A stretch of 64,000 nt of DNA, taken from Lepidodermella squamata. Its lineage: Eukaryota > Gastrotricha. The DNA is taken from NCBI GenBank assembly GCA_047495785.1, contig JBLDXI010000038.1, positions 248,001-312,000 on the forward strand, given 5' to 3'. A model generated the notes under the pieces. It was not told where the DNA came from. It ran no database searches and saw only the letters and a program-made list of their open reading frames with translations. Made by a program: the position numbers and the translations under genes. This document shows, in pieces, positions 12,700 to 23,604 of the stretch (position 1 is its first letter; each line of letters starts with the position of its first letter).

Positions 12700-12743
12700 C
12701 CCGGCGCTTTGTTGAGAGAAAAACGCGCCGGGCTATAAATAAA
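12700..12743 (+). terminator. RPS2 3' UTR hairpin and polyadenylation signal
   Basis: An 8-bp perfect GC-only inverted repeat, CCCGGCGC (12700-12707) with GCGCCGGG (12725-12732), encloses a 17-nt A-rich loop starting 23 bp after the stop codon. AATAAA follows at 12738-12743. It could influence 3' processing or stability; that role is inferred. Confidence 0.6.
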
Positions 12744-13659
12744 AAGCTGTGCATGAGCAATTGTGTACGACTTGGCGCTAATTTTACAGTGAGAGTGTGC
12801 TGCTGCTGAAAGATTGCTATTGAAGAGATACAAATAAAACGCAAAAATATTTAAAACATCATTATTAAAACACGAGTTTTCTCAATATTTTGTCTTTTTT
12901 GCGGCAGAATTTCAGTAAAACAGGTGTAATGTTTGTGTATTATACGGCATTATGTCGAGATTCGTCGCCTCGCAGTGCCAGACATGCGAAACGTACCAGT
13001 CAGTGTAGCCGCCGGAATTTATTATTGAAATGCAACAAACGCGCGTCAGTCGTTTATGCGTCAAATGTGTGCTAAATCTGCGGTGAGCAGCCATTTTGTT
13101 CTGTGTTCTGCACATTATACTTGCGATAGTGGTATTGCCTGATAATACCTGTGCCTGCCTGCCTGCCTGCCTACCAACAGCGAAGCGACCCGACGTCGAG
13201 ACTCGAAATTTTTAAGTGCCTGGCAGTAGCAACAAACGTCGCGCGGGACTCGCACGCGCGCATTCAGGTAAAACAAGTCACAGCCCACACATAAATACAA
13301 CAGATCCTACTATCCAGAGGGACCGCATTATTTTATTACGGCCCGGCATAGAATTTTGTACTAGTTACACCGTGTTTAATTCCGCTCGCGGTCGTTACTC
13401 TCGAAAACGGCGAGGTTATGTTTTGTCGCAACGTCGGACAGTCGATGTTTGTTTTACAGAAGAGCGAGCCGCTTCTCGAAATCTTTAAAGGTGTACGTGC
13501 GCTGCTGCATGCAAGTCAAGAAAGTACAATTAGAGAAACAACGAGAGATAAAGACAATTAACAATATCATCGCTTATATTCTCGTTCATTTTACATATAT
13601 AACATCTACTTCTTTTAAATCTCTTGTTTAAAAACTGCTCCGACATAGCAGCAAAGCAG
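12744..13659. other. Intergenic between RPS2 and the Ly6-type gene
   Basis: No recognisable coding exon. It contains a CCTG microsatellite at about 13152-13171 and CpG-rich sequence near 13185-13265, plausibly the promoter or 5' UTR of the downstream secreted protein gene. Short frames near 13216-13488 lack family resemblance. Confidence 0.5.
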
Positions 13660-15005
13660 ATGAGAGCCTCGAAAATATTAAGGAAGCTACTTTTTTTCGT
13701 AGCAATTTCAATCAACTGTATCGGACCGAGTAGCTGTGCCAAAGGTAGGAAAGTTCTGGCTGCTTTGAAAGACGTATAATTTTAGATGGATTTTAGATGA
13801 TCCGGAATACCTGGCTCATTCTTTGAGACTACAAAAGAGCTTCATTAAATGTTATATTTGCTCGCCATGTAACGTTACAAATGATGATGGCTGGGATGGA
13901 CCTCGACTGGCAGAGTGTTTGCCTGGAGAGAACTTTTGCTTCGTAAATATTGTTCAGAATCGACGCAAATGTATCAATTCAATTTCCTTTATTTTAGAAA
14001 GAAACTTTTGCGGATGGGACACGATTTTTAAGCTGTTCCGACGAATGCGAAAATGGAACTTTTACTTTGAATGGTCGTAAATCAAGGGTCGAGTGTTGTT
14101 CAACCAATGGCTGCAATAAGCTGAGCGAGGAAGATACGGATCCTGACCCACCTCCAATAACTTATCACCCATCGCGTAATTATTCATCGACGTCTTTCGC
14201 CAGCAGGTCCGCTCGCTTCGCGGTTACCAAGAAAACTAATCTACTGAAAGTCAACACGAGCTTACCTGACAATCGAACATCGACTACCAACCTGGTCAAA
14301 TCAACCGCCGCGACAGCAAAAACAACCAAATCCGTTCGGACGACTTACATAACCAAAACTGCCCCAACAAAAGCTTCAACAACAGCAGCAAATTTGACGT
14401 CGACGACTACCGCTGCCCTTACGACCACAATGAGACCAACTACTGCCTCCTCTAACTCGTCAGCTAAAACTACAGCAAAATCAGTATCCCACTCTCCGAA
14501 AACCAAGAAAGCGAGATCAACAACGATGCCCACAACCAAGGCCTTATTGACGACTAAAAAGTCCAGAACGAGACCTTCTTCAACATCAAAACCAAAAAGA
14601 TGTTTCGTTTGTGCTCATTGCAATTCATCGTTGACTGCAGAACTGGTGGCATGCGATGCAGCAGCCAAATTTTGCTACGTGAGCTAACCAAACCGGAGAA
14701 AATTGAAGATTTTACTATTATATTTTTATTTTTAGAAAGAATTGAGAGATGACGGATCAATTTTACAGAGTTGTGCCGAATCATGTCCGCATTATTCTGG
14801 CACGCCTTCGCCGCTATCCGATCCTAGGGTGATCGTAAGCGAATGTTGCAGCGATCACGATGGTTGCAACGGCCATTTTGACGATCAATACGAGTTCAAT
14901 CAACAAGCCGCCTCGATTTCATCAAAATTCAGCTCATTTAATTTACAGTCCTTACTCGCCAATTCCTGCGTTCTCCCAATCATCACCCGAGCTGTTTTAT
15001 TGTAG
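13660..15005 (+). CDS. Secreted, probably GPI-anchored protein with two Ly6/uPAR-type domains and a Ser/Thr-rich linker
   Basis: Four exons (13660-13744, 13797-13942, 13998-14678, 14736-15005) give 393 residues. A signal peptide (KLLFFVAISINCIGPSSC) is followed by a first cysteine-rich domain starting CYICSPC and ending ECCSTNGCN. A mucin-like linker of about 140 residues, rich in T, S and K, comes next. A second domain then runs from CFVCAHCNSS to ECCSDHDGCN, and a hydrophobic C-terminus (CVLPIITRAVLL) fits a GPI signal. The CC-x4-GCN ending is the Ly6/uPAR signature. Each domain is split by an intron at the same point (ENFCF|KETFADG and AKFCY|KELRDDG), so the second domain arose by exon duplication. 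It is likely a cell-surface or extracellular glycoprotein; the ligand is unknown. No one-to-one orthologue recognised. Confidence 0.82.
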
Positions 15006-16560
15006 TCGAAAATCTTGTGCTCAAAAAGTCCTATTATAATACATTCTCATTTTCATGGCGCCAAAATGCACCTCTGTTTTCTGTTGTGTGTAAATTATTT
15101 TTTACCTTCGAGCAACAAATTCGATTTGGACGTAATCTCTTGCATTCTAATTTATTTGACCTTCGAGGTTCAGTGATCATCCTTACTTGCATCAACCGTC
15201 GAATCGAAATGGAATGAATAAACACTAAAATTGTTGAAATAAAACAAATCAAGGGAAGGCCGTGATGACTGATAAAATGTGCCCGGTCCTGATGTCGATT
15301 ATAAAAACCTGAACATGAAACATGGGTAACAATGTCAATCTCTGTTGATAATAGCAAGATTTAAAATGGAGTTGTTCTGGACCCTTTCTAGCTCTTTTCC
15401 CACAAAACAATGTCGTAAACCCCTCATCTTTTGCCTTCTACCGAGAATGGCAGGCCGCACGAGTCATTTTGGCATGCATCCATTTGACTTCATCTCATAT
15501 GATTTTAGGGAAACATGGGCATGGAAGCCTGCCCTGAAAATTGCCAATTTGTCATATGCTTTTCCTGTACTGACTTTTAAAATAATAAGCAATAGATATT
15601 ATATTTCGTTTCGCCCCAACCCACGACGGTGGTTCTACTACAGCGAACGTCTGCTAGACATTCGTGTTGATTGTTGCTGACAAACTCGTGCTGCCCCCTT
15701 GCGGGGCGGACTGCATCCTCGCATCTCCGTCTCTACAGGTCCCGGTTCAGGGAGTGCGCCTGGCGTCCATCCGCAGTACGTGCTTGGTACGTGTCCTAAC
15801 CATCGCAGTCGACCAGGTGATACACCTTATAGCATTGGTGCGATATTCATATTTTCTTATACTTTCAACCTCAGTGTTGTTTCAGCCGTCTAGTTTGGTA
15901 CTGTCGGGTTCAGCGTGAAATTCTGCGTATTCTCACCTAACATGAAACCCCAATATACACTCTGCCGTTTGTTGTATATATTTTTTGAGTATGGGAAATG
16001 TTGAAAATTTGTGTGTATAAATTCAAGATTATCTTCATAAATTGACGTGGAACAATATTTTAGACTACAGGAGCTATAAAAAATAATAGCTTGGGCGCGC
16101 GCCACCGAGAAATATTTAAGGCGGCTCTGCCATCATAATATCATCAACTGCAAGAGCCGCCCATCGTTGAGCTTCATGTAGGCGATAAACTGGGGCTGGT
16201 GGTGCAGGCGAGCAAACGCCTCGCGGTAACGGTGCTGAACTGATAGGACTTCCACGTAGCGCAGGTAACATGAGACTTATTGTAGACATCATAGCGTATG
16301 AGACATCACGCCGCAGCGCGAAACTTAGCATCAGCCACCCGCAACCCGATTGCCAAGTGCCTGTTCGAACAGCCGCTCCCTTCTTGAAGGAAAGCACGGA
16401 AAGAAAGGAAAGAAGGAAACAGCTATTTTCTTGAGCTTTTGTCGGCGCTTGAGCTTTTACTCGAAGGTTCATATCGATCAAGTCGTCTCTCGTTGCCACG
16501 GAAAAATTGTTTTTTTCTCCGGAGTGCCCTACACGCCCCTGTTCTTTCTCGCCGTTATAG
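15006..16560. other. Gene-poor interval
   Basis: No supported gene. The first ~250 bp is probably 3' UTR of the Ly6-type gene. The minus-strand frame at 16116-16628 is fairly long (170 codons), but its composition is irregular and it overlaps an opposite-strand LINE fragment, so it is treated as chance. The sequence from about 16130 may be further degraded transposon DNA. Confidence 0.5.
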
Positions 16561-16800
16561 TTGTACCTTACGCTCTCTGTACTGCAGAATGACTGCCTTC
16601 GGGCGATCTTCCGCCGCGACGATCGCATTAGTCTTTCCGACCTGGAAAACCGCTGGCATGTTCTAGGTGGGGCGGCCTTCTTTGCGCAGTGCGGCGCTGT
16701 GCTGCAAATGCTGCTCAGTTCGTACTGCCTGTGGGCGATGACCTCAAGAGCGTCCGCCTGTCGCCTCAGGTCCCACCCTATTCACCCTTCGTACTGCTGA
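16561..16800 (+). mobile_element. LINE ORF2 C-terminal fragment
   Basis: The plus-strand frame reads LQNDCLRAIFRRDDRISLSD followed by LENRWHVL. This is the post-RT block seen near the C-terminus of many non-LTR ORF2 proteins, where a 'QNRALRAILR' helix precedes a 'RISLSDLY' segment. There is no RT or endonuclease around it, and a stop follows after about 80 codons. A short, old remnant, unrelated in frame to the minus-strand LINE at 2.4-3.4 kb. Confidence 0.6.
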
Positions 16801-17091
16801 ATTGCTTGCTTCCTCTTGGTCCTTTTCCGACCTTTCCCGGTTAGCCCTCCTTCACTTTCTCTCCTTCTTTGCGTCTCTCACTTCCTCTGTCTCTTTGCCT
16901 CGGGTCGCGGGTCGCAACTAACTGGCAGATCTTTAGCTGGTCAAGCGGCACCACCACGTCATGGTTCCAGTGCATGCTTCCATATACCTTATCATACGCT
17001 ACTTATTCCTACCTTCCTTGCTATATATAAATTATATACTACCCTCTCTTCCAATGCCTCTCTCTCCTCTACTCACCCATCGGTTTTTTTT

Positions 17092-17465
17092 TATTTAGGC
17101 GGCCGCAATTATTGATCAGCAGATAGTAACTGTTTTCTTGGCTATTCCGATGGCGTTCCTGCTTATGACCTGTTTGATCGTAGCCTCTTTGATTCATCAC
17201 ATCCATTATACGCCGTTAGGACTTAGACCGATTGCGACAGCTCCTTTGCATCCTCAGAGAATTCATAGCGGTAGGTGTCAAAACACAACCTTACCTTCTG
17301 ATTACGGTTTCTTTGATTTCTTTATCCCTGTTGCTTCAAGAATAAATCAATCAACTTAGTGAATGCATCGCTAATAAGCACTTTAAATGTAGGCAAGTAA
17401 GAAATATAGAAATAATGTATATCCACTTCTTTTTCCTTTCTAAGGATTGCTGAATCTCGCCTTTA
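17092..17465 (+). pseudogene. Decayed duplicate of the last nicotinic-receptor exon plus its 3' flank
   Basis: The acceptor and first codons (ttatttag, then gcggccgcaat) repeat the final exon of the receptor gene at 1461-1582. The derived peptide AAAIIDQQIVTVFLAIPMAF matches AAAIIDRLILTVFLAITIGV of its M4 helix. The resemblance runs beyond the coding part: the stretch ending ctaaggattgctgaatctcgcc occurs in both places (near 1766 and 17443). The original stop codon is lost, so the frame runs on to 17359. No other receptor exons are found nearby. It is an orphan duplicated exon, either a gene relic or a transposed fragment. Confidence 0.8.
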
Positions 17466-17577
17466 GGTAGCCGAAGTCAGAAAATTCCTATGCTGAAATT
17501 ATCATATTTATTGCTTAACTAAAATGGCTTTCTGGTGTGTAACTGTAAATAAGCTTAAACACCGACATCGCTGACAT

Positions 17578-17751
17578 CGCGGGGTGGGCGACAGAACGAC
17601 CTGACCACTAAAATAGCGCTAAAACTATTTTTTGCATCTCCGCCAAGTCAGTCGCGTGCCGGAAAAATCGAATGCCAGTTTTTTCTATGCATCTAAATCA
17701 TTACGCCACTTGTTTCTATTTTAGTCAGGTCGTATTGTCGCCCACCCCGCG
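17578..17751. mobile_element. 174-bp MITE-like element with long terminal inverted repeats
   Basis: The left end (17578-17616) begins CGCGGGGTGGGCGAC and the right end (17716-17751) is its inverted copy, ending GTCGCCCACCCCGCG. About 36-39 bp pair with a few mismatches and one small gap. The element is flanked by ACAT on both sides (17574-17577 and 17752-17755), a candidate 4-bp target-site duplication. There is no coding capacity, so it would be a non-autonomous DNA transposon; the family is unknown. Confidence 0.78.
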
Positions 17752-17755
17752 ACAT

Positions 17756-18359
17756 GAAAGCGCTGACATGTGTTATGGCTGTGTGAGTTCTTCGCCGACA
17801 GCATAACAGACTACCCTTTTAGCTTTAGAGAAGCTACGAAATGAATGCTACGAGGGCTAGCAGACGGTTATTCTTCGCATTTTGGTTAAGCCGATTTGGC
17901 TCATTCCTTCCAACTTCAATCCACAAGTTTCACGCCTCCGCAGACATTGCCAGGCGTCGAGCGTTACAGGAAAAGTTCAACAATAACATGCGGCAATTTT
18001 TAAGAGTATCAGCAATTAAATTGTCTTACGCGCACTTGCTTCGCAGTGCGACGTAATGGGCAGGTCCCAATTTTTCTCAATCCTGGAATCTGGGATCCTG
18101 AACTGGCTATCATTTGAACCTATGATTTAGTCCGAACTAGCCCAAGCTGCCTTCAAAATCATTAAACGGGTACGTCTTGATGTTTTCTGGGCAATTTCGT
18201 CGAAGGCTTTGGGAATGCTTTATTGATAGGATATTGACGTTTAAGCGCAAAGCGCAAAGCGCAAAACATCTACAGAACTTCAAAAAGGACAGGATATGGC
18301 TAAATCTGGCCTCATTTCGCAAGTACTTGGTTAGACGCGGATACCTAAGTGTTTTATCT
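17756..18359. other. Intergenic, no supported gene
   Basis: Contains a short direct repeat of a 7-bp unit (gcgcaaa, about three copies, near 18246-18266). The sequence atgggcaggtccc at about 18056 recurs inverted near 20750, suggesting an unrecognised dispersed repeat. No family-like protein in any frame. Confidence 0.5.
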
Positions 18360-20200
18360 TGGAGATGCATTGGAGCAGTTCACACGATCCCTTTCGCTCG
18401 CATGTGTTTCCTTATACAATTAACACCTACTATTCTTATAAATACTGTGTTCCAACATGTCGATGTCCAACATTTGTTCCAACATGCCAATAAGGATCGA
18501 CATTTCGCTCTACAACATTCCAATTCTTCCGTAATCTTCTGTAGCGGAGATCATGATTGCGAATTAAATTCCTGTTCACTCAATGTCACGATCGTAGGCA
18601 GGGAAGAAATACGCTGAATGGCAGCGTGTCTTTTTCTAAAATTTAACAATGAATAGACAAACCAGGAAGAAGCCGCCTTAAAAATGTCATGTGGAGTTCA
18701 AATGGCGTATGACTTACATTTTTTAGAGTTGCTGAGTTTTTGAGAAGCTCAAGCGAATTTCAAGCAATCTGTTACTGCTCAGAATTCACCTTCAATTTTC
18801 TTCGGGAATTCTCAACAGGACTGAGGATTTATAGCGGAAACGATTTAACTTCAAGTTCCTCAATCTGCTGAGTGCTGCTGAATAGGTATAAGGTATTAAT
18901 CAATGCTCATATAACGCGTAGATTCAGGACTCTTTGTAATATTTTTTATACTTGCAAATTCGTGCCAAACGGGTTTGTATGAAGCATTGAAATCTGTTGA
19001 TGCTTCTTCTTAAACAAGGAATAGCTAAATACGAACGCGGTTAACAAGAACAAGCTTCCCTTGTAACTGTTTGCTCAACGAAGCACATTTTTCGCAAGTC
19101 AATACTGGAGAGAGAAATTTTGTTAGGCACGGAATTCCCATAATTTGCAGCTATGGATTTTGGCGTTAATCTATGGTCATGTCGACTCGGCTTTGCCTCA
19201 ATCCGATGTCATCCTCTAAGATGATTTTTTCGTAAAATCTTGATCATCTCTTTTGATACGAAAATGGAGGATATAGGTAAAAGATGAAAATGATAATACG
19301 ATAAATTGCTAAAAAGACTAGCGACGATACTGCTACGTGGAGATGGAAGAAATAGCGACGAATAAATGGTTGATCATGGATCACGGAGATGCAATAGGCC
19401 AGTTCACATGTGTTTCCTAAACTTGAATAATTACAATTACTCTCAAAAACCAACGTTCCAAAATTCTGATCTAGGTATTTTCTGCTGACTAACATTCAAA
19501 TTTCCATTTAATCAAAGGCATAGCAGCTGACACATCTTTCTAAAACGAGGAGTCAGACTTCTGGCTGCGGAATAATTCTTGTTCACCCAATGTTCAAATC
19601 ATCGGCAGCGACGAAAAAAACTAAGCGACAGCTTATCTATCTAAAATTTAACGATGATTCGATAATCCGGGAAGAGTCAGCCTTGAAAATGATATGTCGA
19701 CTTCGAATTGCGTATGATAATTTTCAACACGAAACATGAAAACCTATACAGATTGATATTAAAACCGTTTTTTGTTCAACGGCACACATCTTTCGCAACA
19801 AAAATAATAACGATCACCGAAATGACCGTTTATTCAGAATTCTAAATATAAGGAACCCTCTATTCAATTGAGGATTCATCTTTTATTTAAGGTCTCTATT
19901 ATTTTCCGTTCGTCATAAAAAAACACGAGCATTAGCTCCATTTTTATCCATCTCGACCCACGTTGATTTACGCCCTTCGAAATTTCCGACCCACTCTTCC
20001 TCCACATTTTAAGTTTAGGTGTTAAAGCAGGACAAATATGGTTTAGGCGATCGCAGGCGCACGCGCTTTCTAGTGAAGCTAATAGTTTTGACTTTCCTCA
20101 GTAAATTGCATCTTCCCGTTATTACTTAATTCCCTTAATTCTGTAAGTCTATGGTCATCTCGACTCGGCTGTGACAAGGGTACCACACTGCTTACGCAAT
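18360..20200. repeat. Diverged ~1 kb tandem duplication
   Basis: Two copies can be followed in the same order: 18360-18420 with 19378-19425; 18500-18720 with 19520-19715; 18780-18840 with 19830-19885; and the motif tctatggtcat-tcgactcggct at about 19170 with 20150. Offsets are 980-1,060 bp. The best-preserved part contains ctaaaatttaac-atga and ttcactcaatgt/ttcacccaatgt blocks. No coding frame survives in both copies. Confidence 0.6.
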
Positions 20201-21911
20201 CGGATGGAACTATCAAGCCATCTATCCCTCACACTCTCATTTGCTACACGATCACCATTATTGCTGCGTTCGCTATAATGGTCTGTTAATTACCGCGTAA
20301 GTGCGCGCGCAACACTAATAAGACCGATATTTTGACGCACTTCCGAAATTAGGCAGATATTTGTACGCGGTGGGTGTGACCCGTAAAGCAAAATAGTATC
20401 TACTGATTAATGCAGCTGCTCATTACCGGAACACGAAATTCCGATAATAACTTTATACATGACATTCCTGAATCATCAACTGAATTCTGACAAATTTTGA
20501 CGCTTACATTCGACAGGTTGGTTTTTGCGCGCGAATGGGAAACCACGCTTAATCATGGCGACGAAACATAAATTTAAATTATTTGAATGTGAAGGCCATT
20601 GCAAAAAAATTTAATTTTTCTTAATCTGACTGTAAAAATATTTATTTCAAAAGGATAGTAAAAATAATACTGACTTGCCGCGGGCGCCACAGACAAACAG
20701 AGAAAAACGGGAAGGGGGTCTGCCGACTAACAGCAGTCCCGGTAACCCGGGACCTGCCCATAATATTTTCTAATATTTTAAACACATTTTTCTGCTATTT
20801 TTGTTAACAATTATTTCGTGTTATAAATACTTCACCTTTATTAATCGGCGCTAAAAAGTTGAGCAAAAACAGACGCGTGTTGCCGTGGTTGTGGCCTGTT
20901 GTTACGGTTGCTCGGTCTCGGATGTTCCGTAGACCGTATACCATGTACCACCTTACGTCTTTTACTTGCCTGGACGGCGCCAGGCGCCAGAGTTCTGCAG
21001 CCAAGGAAGTGCTTCTAATTTAGGGTCGATGTCTCAGCCTTTTCAGGGCGATGATTGATTATGATTACGACTTAACACTCCGAAGAGTTTTGCCGCCGCA
21101 CTCAGTATGAGGGAAGGAGGGTGATCGTAGATAATTGACGGTCGTGTGATCGTAGATAATTGACGGTCGTGACCGTTGGGGATACGGCAAGCCCCGTTTG
21201 CACCCTTTAGCGCCTGATACGGGTACATCCGATGGCTCTTAATAACCTTAACCATCGCCTCTCCAATACACTTGGTTTGGCTTTAACATTAACACCTGCA
21301 AAAGGCACGAGGCACATGGCAGGCGAGAAAGGTCATGACTCCTTATTCGTTATTCCTTATACCGAATACCGTGTGCAGTAGTAAGTAGCGAGTATCGGAA
21401 AGCCGGAGATATTTTTCCGATTGGCGGCGCGCGGCTCATTCGTAGAGCGGTAAAAACGTGTGATTTCTTTGTGCGTGTCTTGGGTCTTGAGTGTCAAATA
21501 CGTGATGTGAGAACGTATCTTTAATTGGCGATACATGTGCTAGCGGGCCAATTTTTGATCCCGGCCTCTAATCCCATGTGACGTAGACGTTGACGGACGC
21601 AGTAGAACGTAGTAGTAGAACTACCCCGATTTTTTGCCTGAAAACATCGCGAAAAAGATTTCGTTCGATCTATCATTTTTTATGCAGAGATCGGGCTGAA
21701 TTTCTGAATACCACGTGTCTAATCCTAAGTCATTAAATTAAGTACCTATTACCGACCCGCATGAAATTAGGCAAGTATATCTTAAAAATGAATGGGCTAA
21801 CTTCAATTTTGTTATACATGAGCATATCTGCTATCGACGTCATCTTTAGTTTTCTAGGCAGCCGATTTTTTTTCTTTTTTTTTTCACTTGGGAAATTGGA
21901 TAGTTTCGAAG
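20201..21911. other. Gene-poor interval upstream of NAF1
   Basis: No supported gene. It contains a perfect 7-bp stem with a 4-nt loop (GTCCCGG-TAAC-CCGGGAC, 20736-20753). It also has a perfect 25-bp direct tandem repeat (21121-21145 and 21146-21170). Lone acceptor-like sites (catctttag, tttctag) lie near 21841-21858, just before the NAF1 leader. Confidence 0.5.
21121..21170. repeat. 25-bp perfect tandem repeat, two copies
   Basis: The unit begins gtgatcgtagataattgacg and occurs twice head to tail with no mismatch. No function is evident. Confidence 0.9.
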
Positions 21912-23501
21912 ATGGATGCTGTGGATACCGATGTCAAGCTTGTTATTTACGACGTTAGTTACCAAGTACATCCTTGCTGTTCCACTATTTTTTATTTGTT
22001 TGCAGATTCTTCGGCAACTAGACCCAGATGCGTTATATCTGGAATACCGCGGCCAAATCAACCAGATGTATGGCATGGATACGAGTGATTCAGATGACTC
22101 GGATGATACTGATGATATGCTGAGCGTATCGCCTAAAGAGGAAAGTAATGCTGTGATCGACTTGTCTCATGCAGAAAGCGATTTGGATGAGATCGACAGC
22201 GGCGAAAAGGAAGACTCAGACCCAGAGGAAGATGTTGATATGCTAGCGGATGGAGACTCCGTAGTGTTGCCAAAAACAAAAGGAGAGCTCACCATTGAAG
22301 TAATTGATAGTTTCATCATAAGTACACAATATTAACGATGTTTTTAGGATTTGCCTCCAATTGAAAACCTGTCTATTACCCCAGATGGCGCACTTGAGCA
22401 AATCGGGGAAATAAGTTCATTTATGAACAAAGTCGGTAAGAAAATGCACTTTGGTTAATCCTCATCCTCGCGTATTACTTTATGGATTTTTTCAGTTGTG
22501 ATACGATCGTATCGGTACACTCCGGCGTTGGACATGGAGACTTATCTGTTCTTAGCAAACGGCCAGTGTCTTGGTCCGGTAATTATGCCCCAATTTTGAA
22601 GGGTAAATCTTTTTCATGTTATTCCTTTTAGATTTTCGAAACCTTTGGTCCAGTCGTTGAACCTTTTTACCTCATCCGATTCAACAACTATGATGAGATT
22701 AAAGGATTAAGTCTCACGCAAGGCACACCGGTTTTTTACTCACCTCAAAGCAATAAGCATACGAAGTACGTTTTCGTCGATCATCTTCGTAAAGTAAAAG
22801 GATCTGACGCCAGTTGGGAAGATAACAACGAACCCCCAACAGAGTGCCTTGACTATTCAGACGACGAAGAAGAGCGTCAAGCTAAATTGGTTCTTGAAAT
22901 GAAAAAGCGACGCAATCAATATGCTCACTTTTTGCCAGCCGAAAGGCGACAGAATCAACATTCTTCCGCTGACATTTCAACCTCAAATCTACCTCCTAGT
23001 GTGAACTGTGATATCAGCATGTTCTCGAAGAAAGAAAGTGATCGGAAAGTCAACGTTAAAAATAAACTTGTTGGTGCTGCTCTGGCTCGTGCAAGGCGAA
23101 AAACCGCAAGAACAAACTTATCTGAGCTGAATACGGCCGCAAAGACCGACCAAGTGTCTAGTTCTGCTTCCGCCAATGGCAATAACCCAACCAACGTACT
23201 GTCCCTCGTTGAAGAGGCCGTGAAATCGAATCCATCCTTGCTGTCTTCCATTATTACAAGTGCTTTAAGTGCCGCAAGCAGTCAGCAACCTGGCGGCGGC
23301 CAAATGCCTATGGCGCTGCCTGTAATGTTACCTCCTAGCGCAAATGCACCATCGCAGCCGCGATTTGTATCAACAATACCGACTGCCTTGCCAGCGAATC
23401 TTCAGAATCTTGCTCAGAGTGTTGTTGTGACTCCAGCTGTTAATGCTGAACCACAAAAGCGTCGCCTTATGGATCCACGTTTTGTGAAAAAGCAGAGCTG
23501 A
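21912..23501 (+). CDS. NAF1: H/ACA ribonucleoprotein assembly factor NAF1
   Basis: Nuclear assembly factor that holds dyskerin-NOP10-NHP2 on nascent H/ACA RNAs before GAR1 replaces it. Five exons (21912-21965, 22006-22299, 22348-22435, 22496-22578, 22632-23501) give 462 residues. An acidic Asp/Ser-rich N-terminal region precedes the Gar1/Naf1 domain. That domain reads DLPPIENLSI, then FETFGPVVEPFYLIRF, GLSLTQGTPVFYSP and TKYVFVDHLRKVKGSDASWE, all classic NAF1 blocks. The C-terminus has basic patches (KNKLVGAALARARRK) and a P/Q/A-rich tail. The first exon is short and its donor is the least certain border. It is followed only 103 bp later by DYNC2I2 on the same strand. Confidence 0.92.
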
Positions 23502-23604
23502 ATTTTTTATTTACGTGTAAAACTCATCTATGTTGATCAAATAACTACATAGTTTAATGGACTTGGTTTTTATTCATGTTTTCATTCAATTTTAGAATTT
23601 TAAT

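Noticed and set aside
16116-16628. 170-codon minus-strand open frame
   Set aside because: Irregular composition, no domain, and it overlaps a plus-strand LINE block that does have family likeness.
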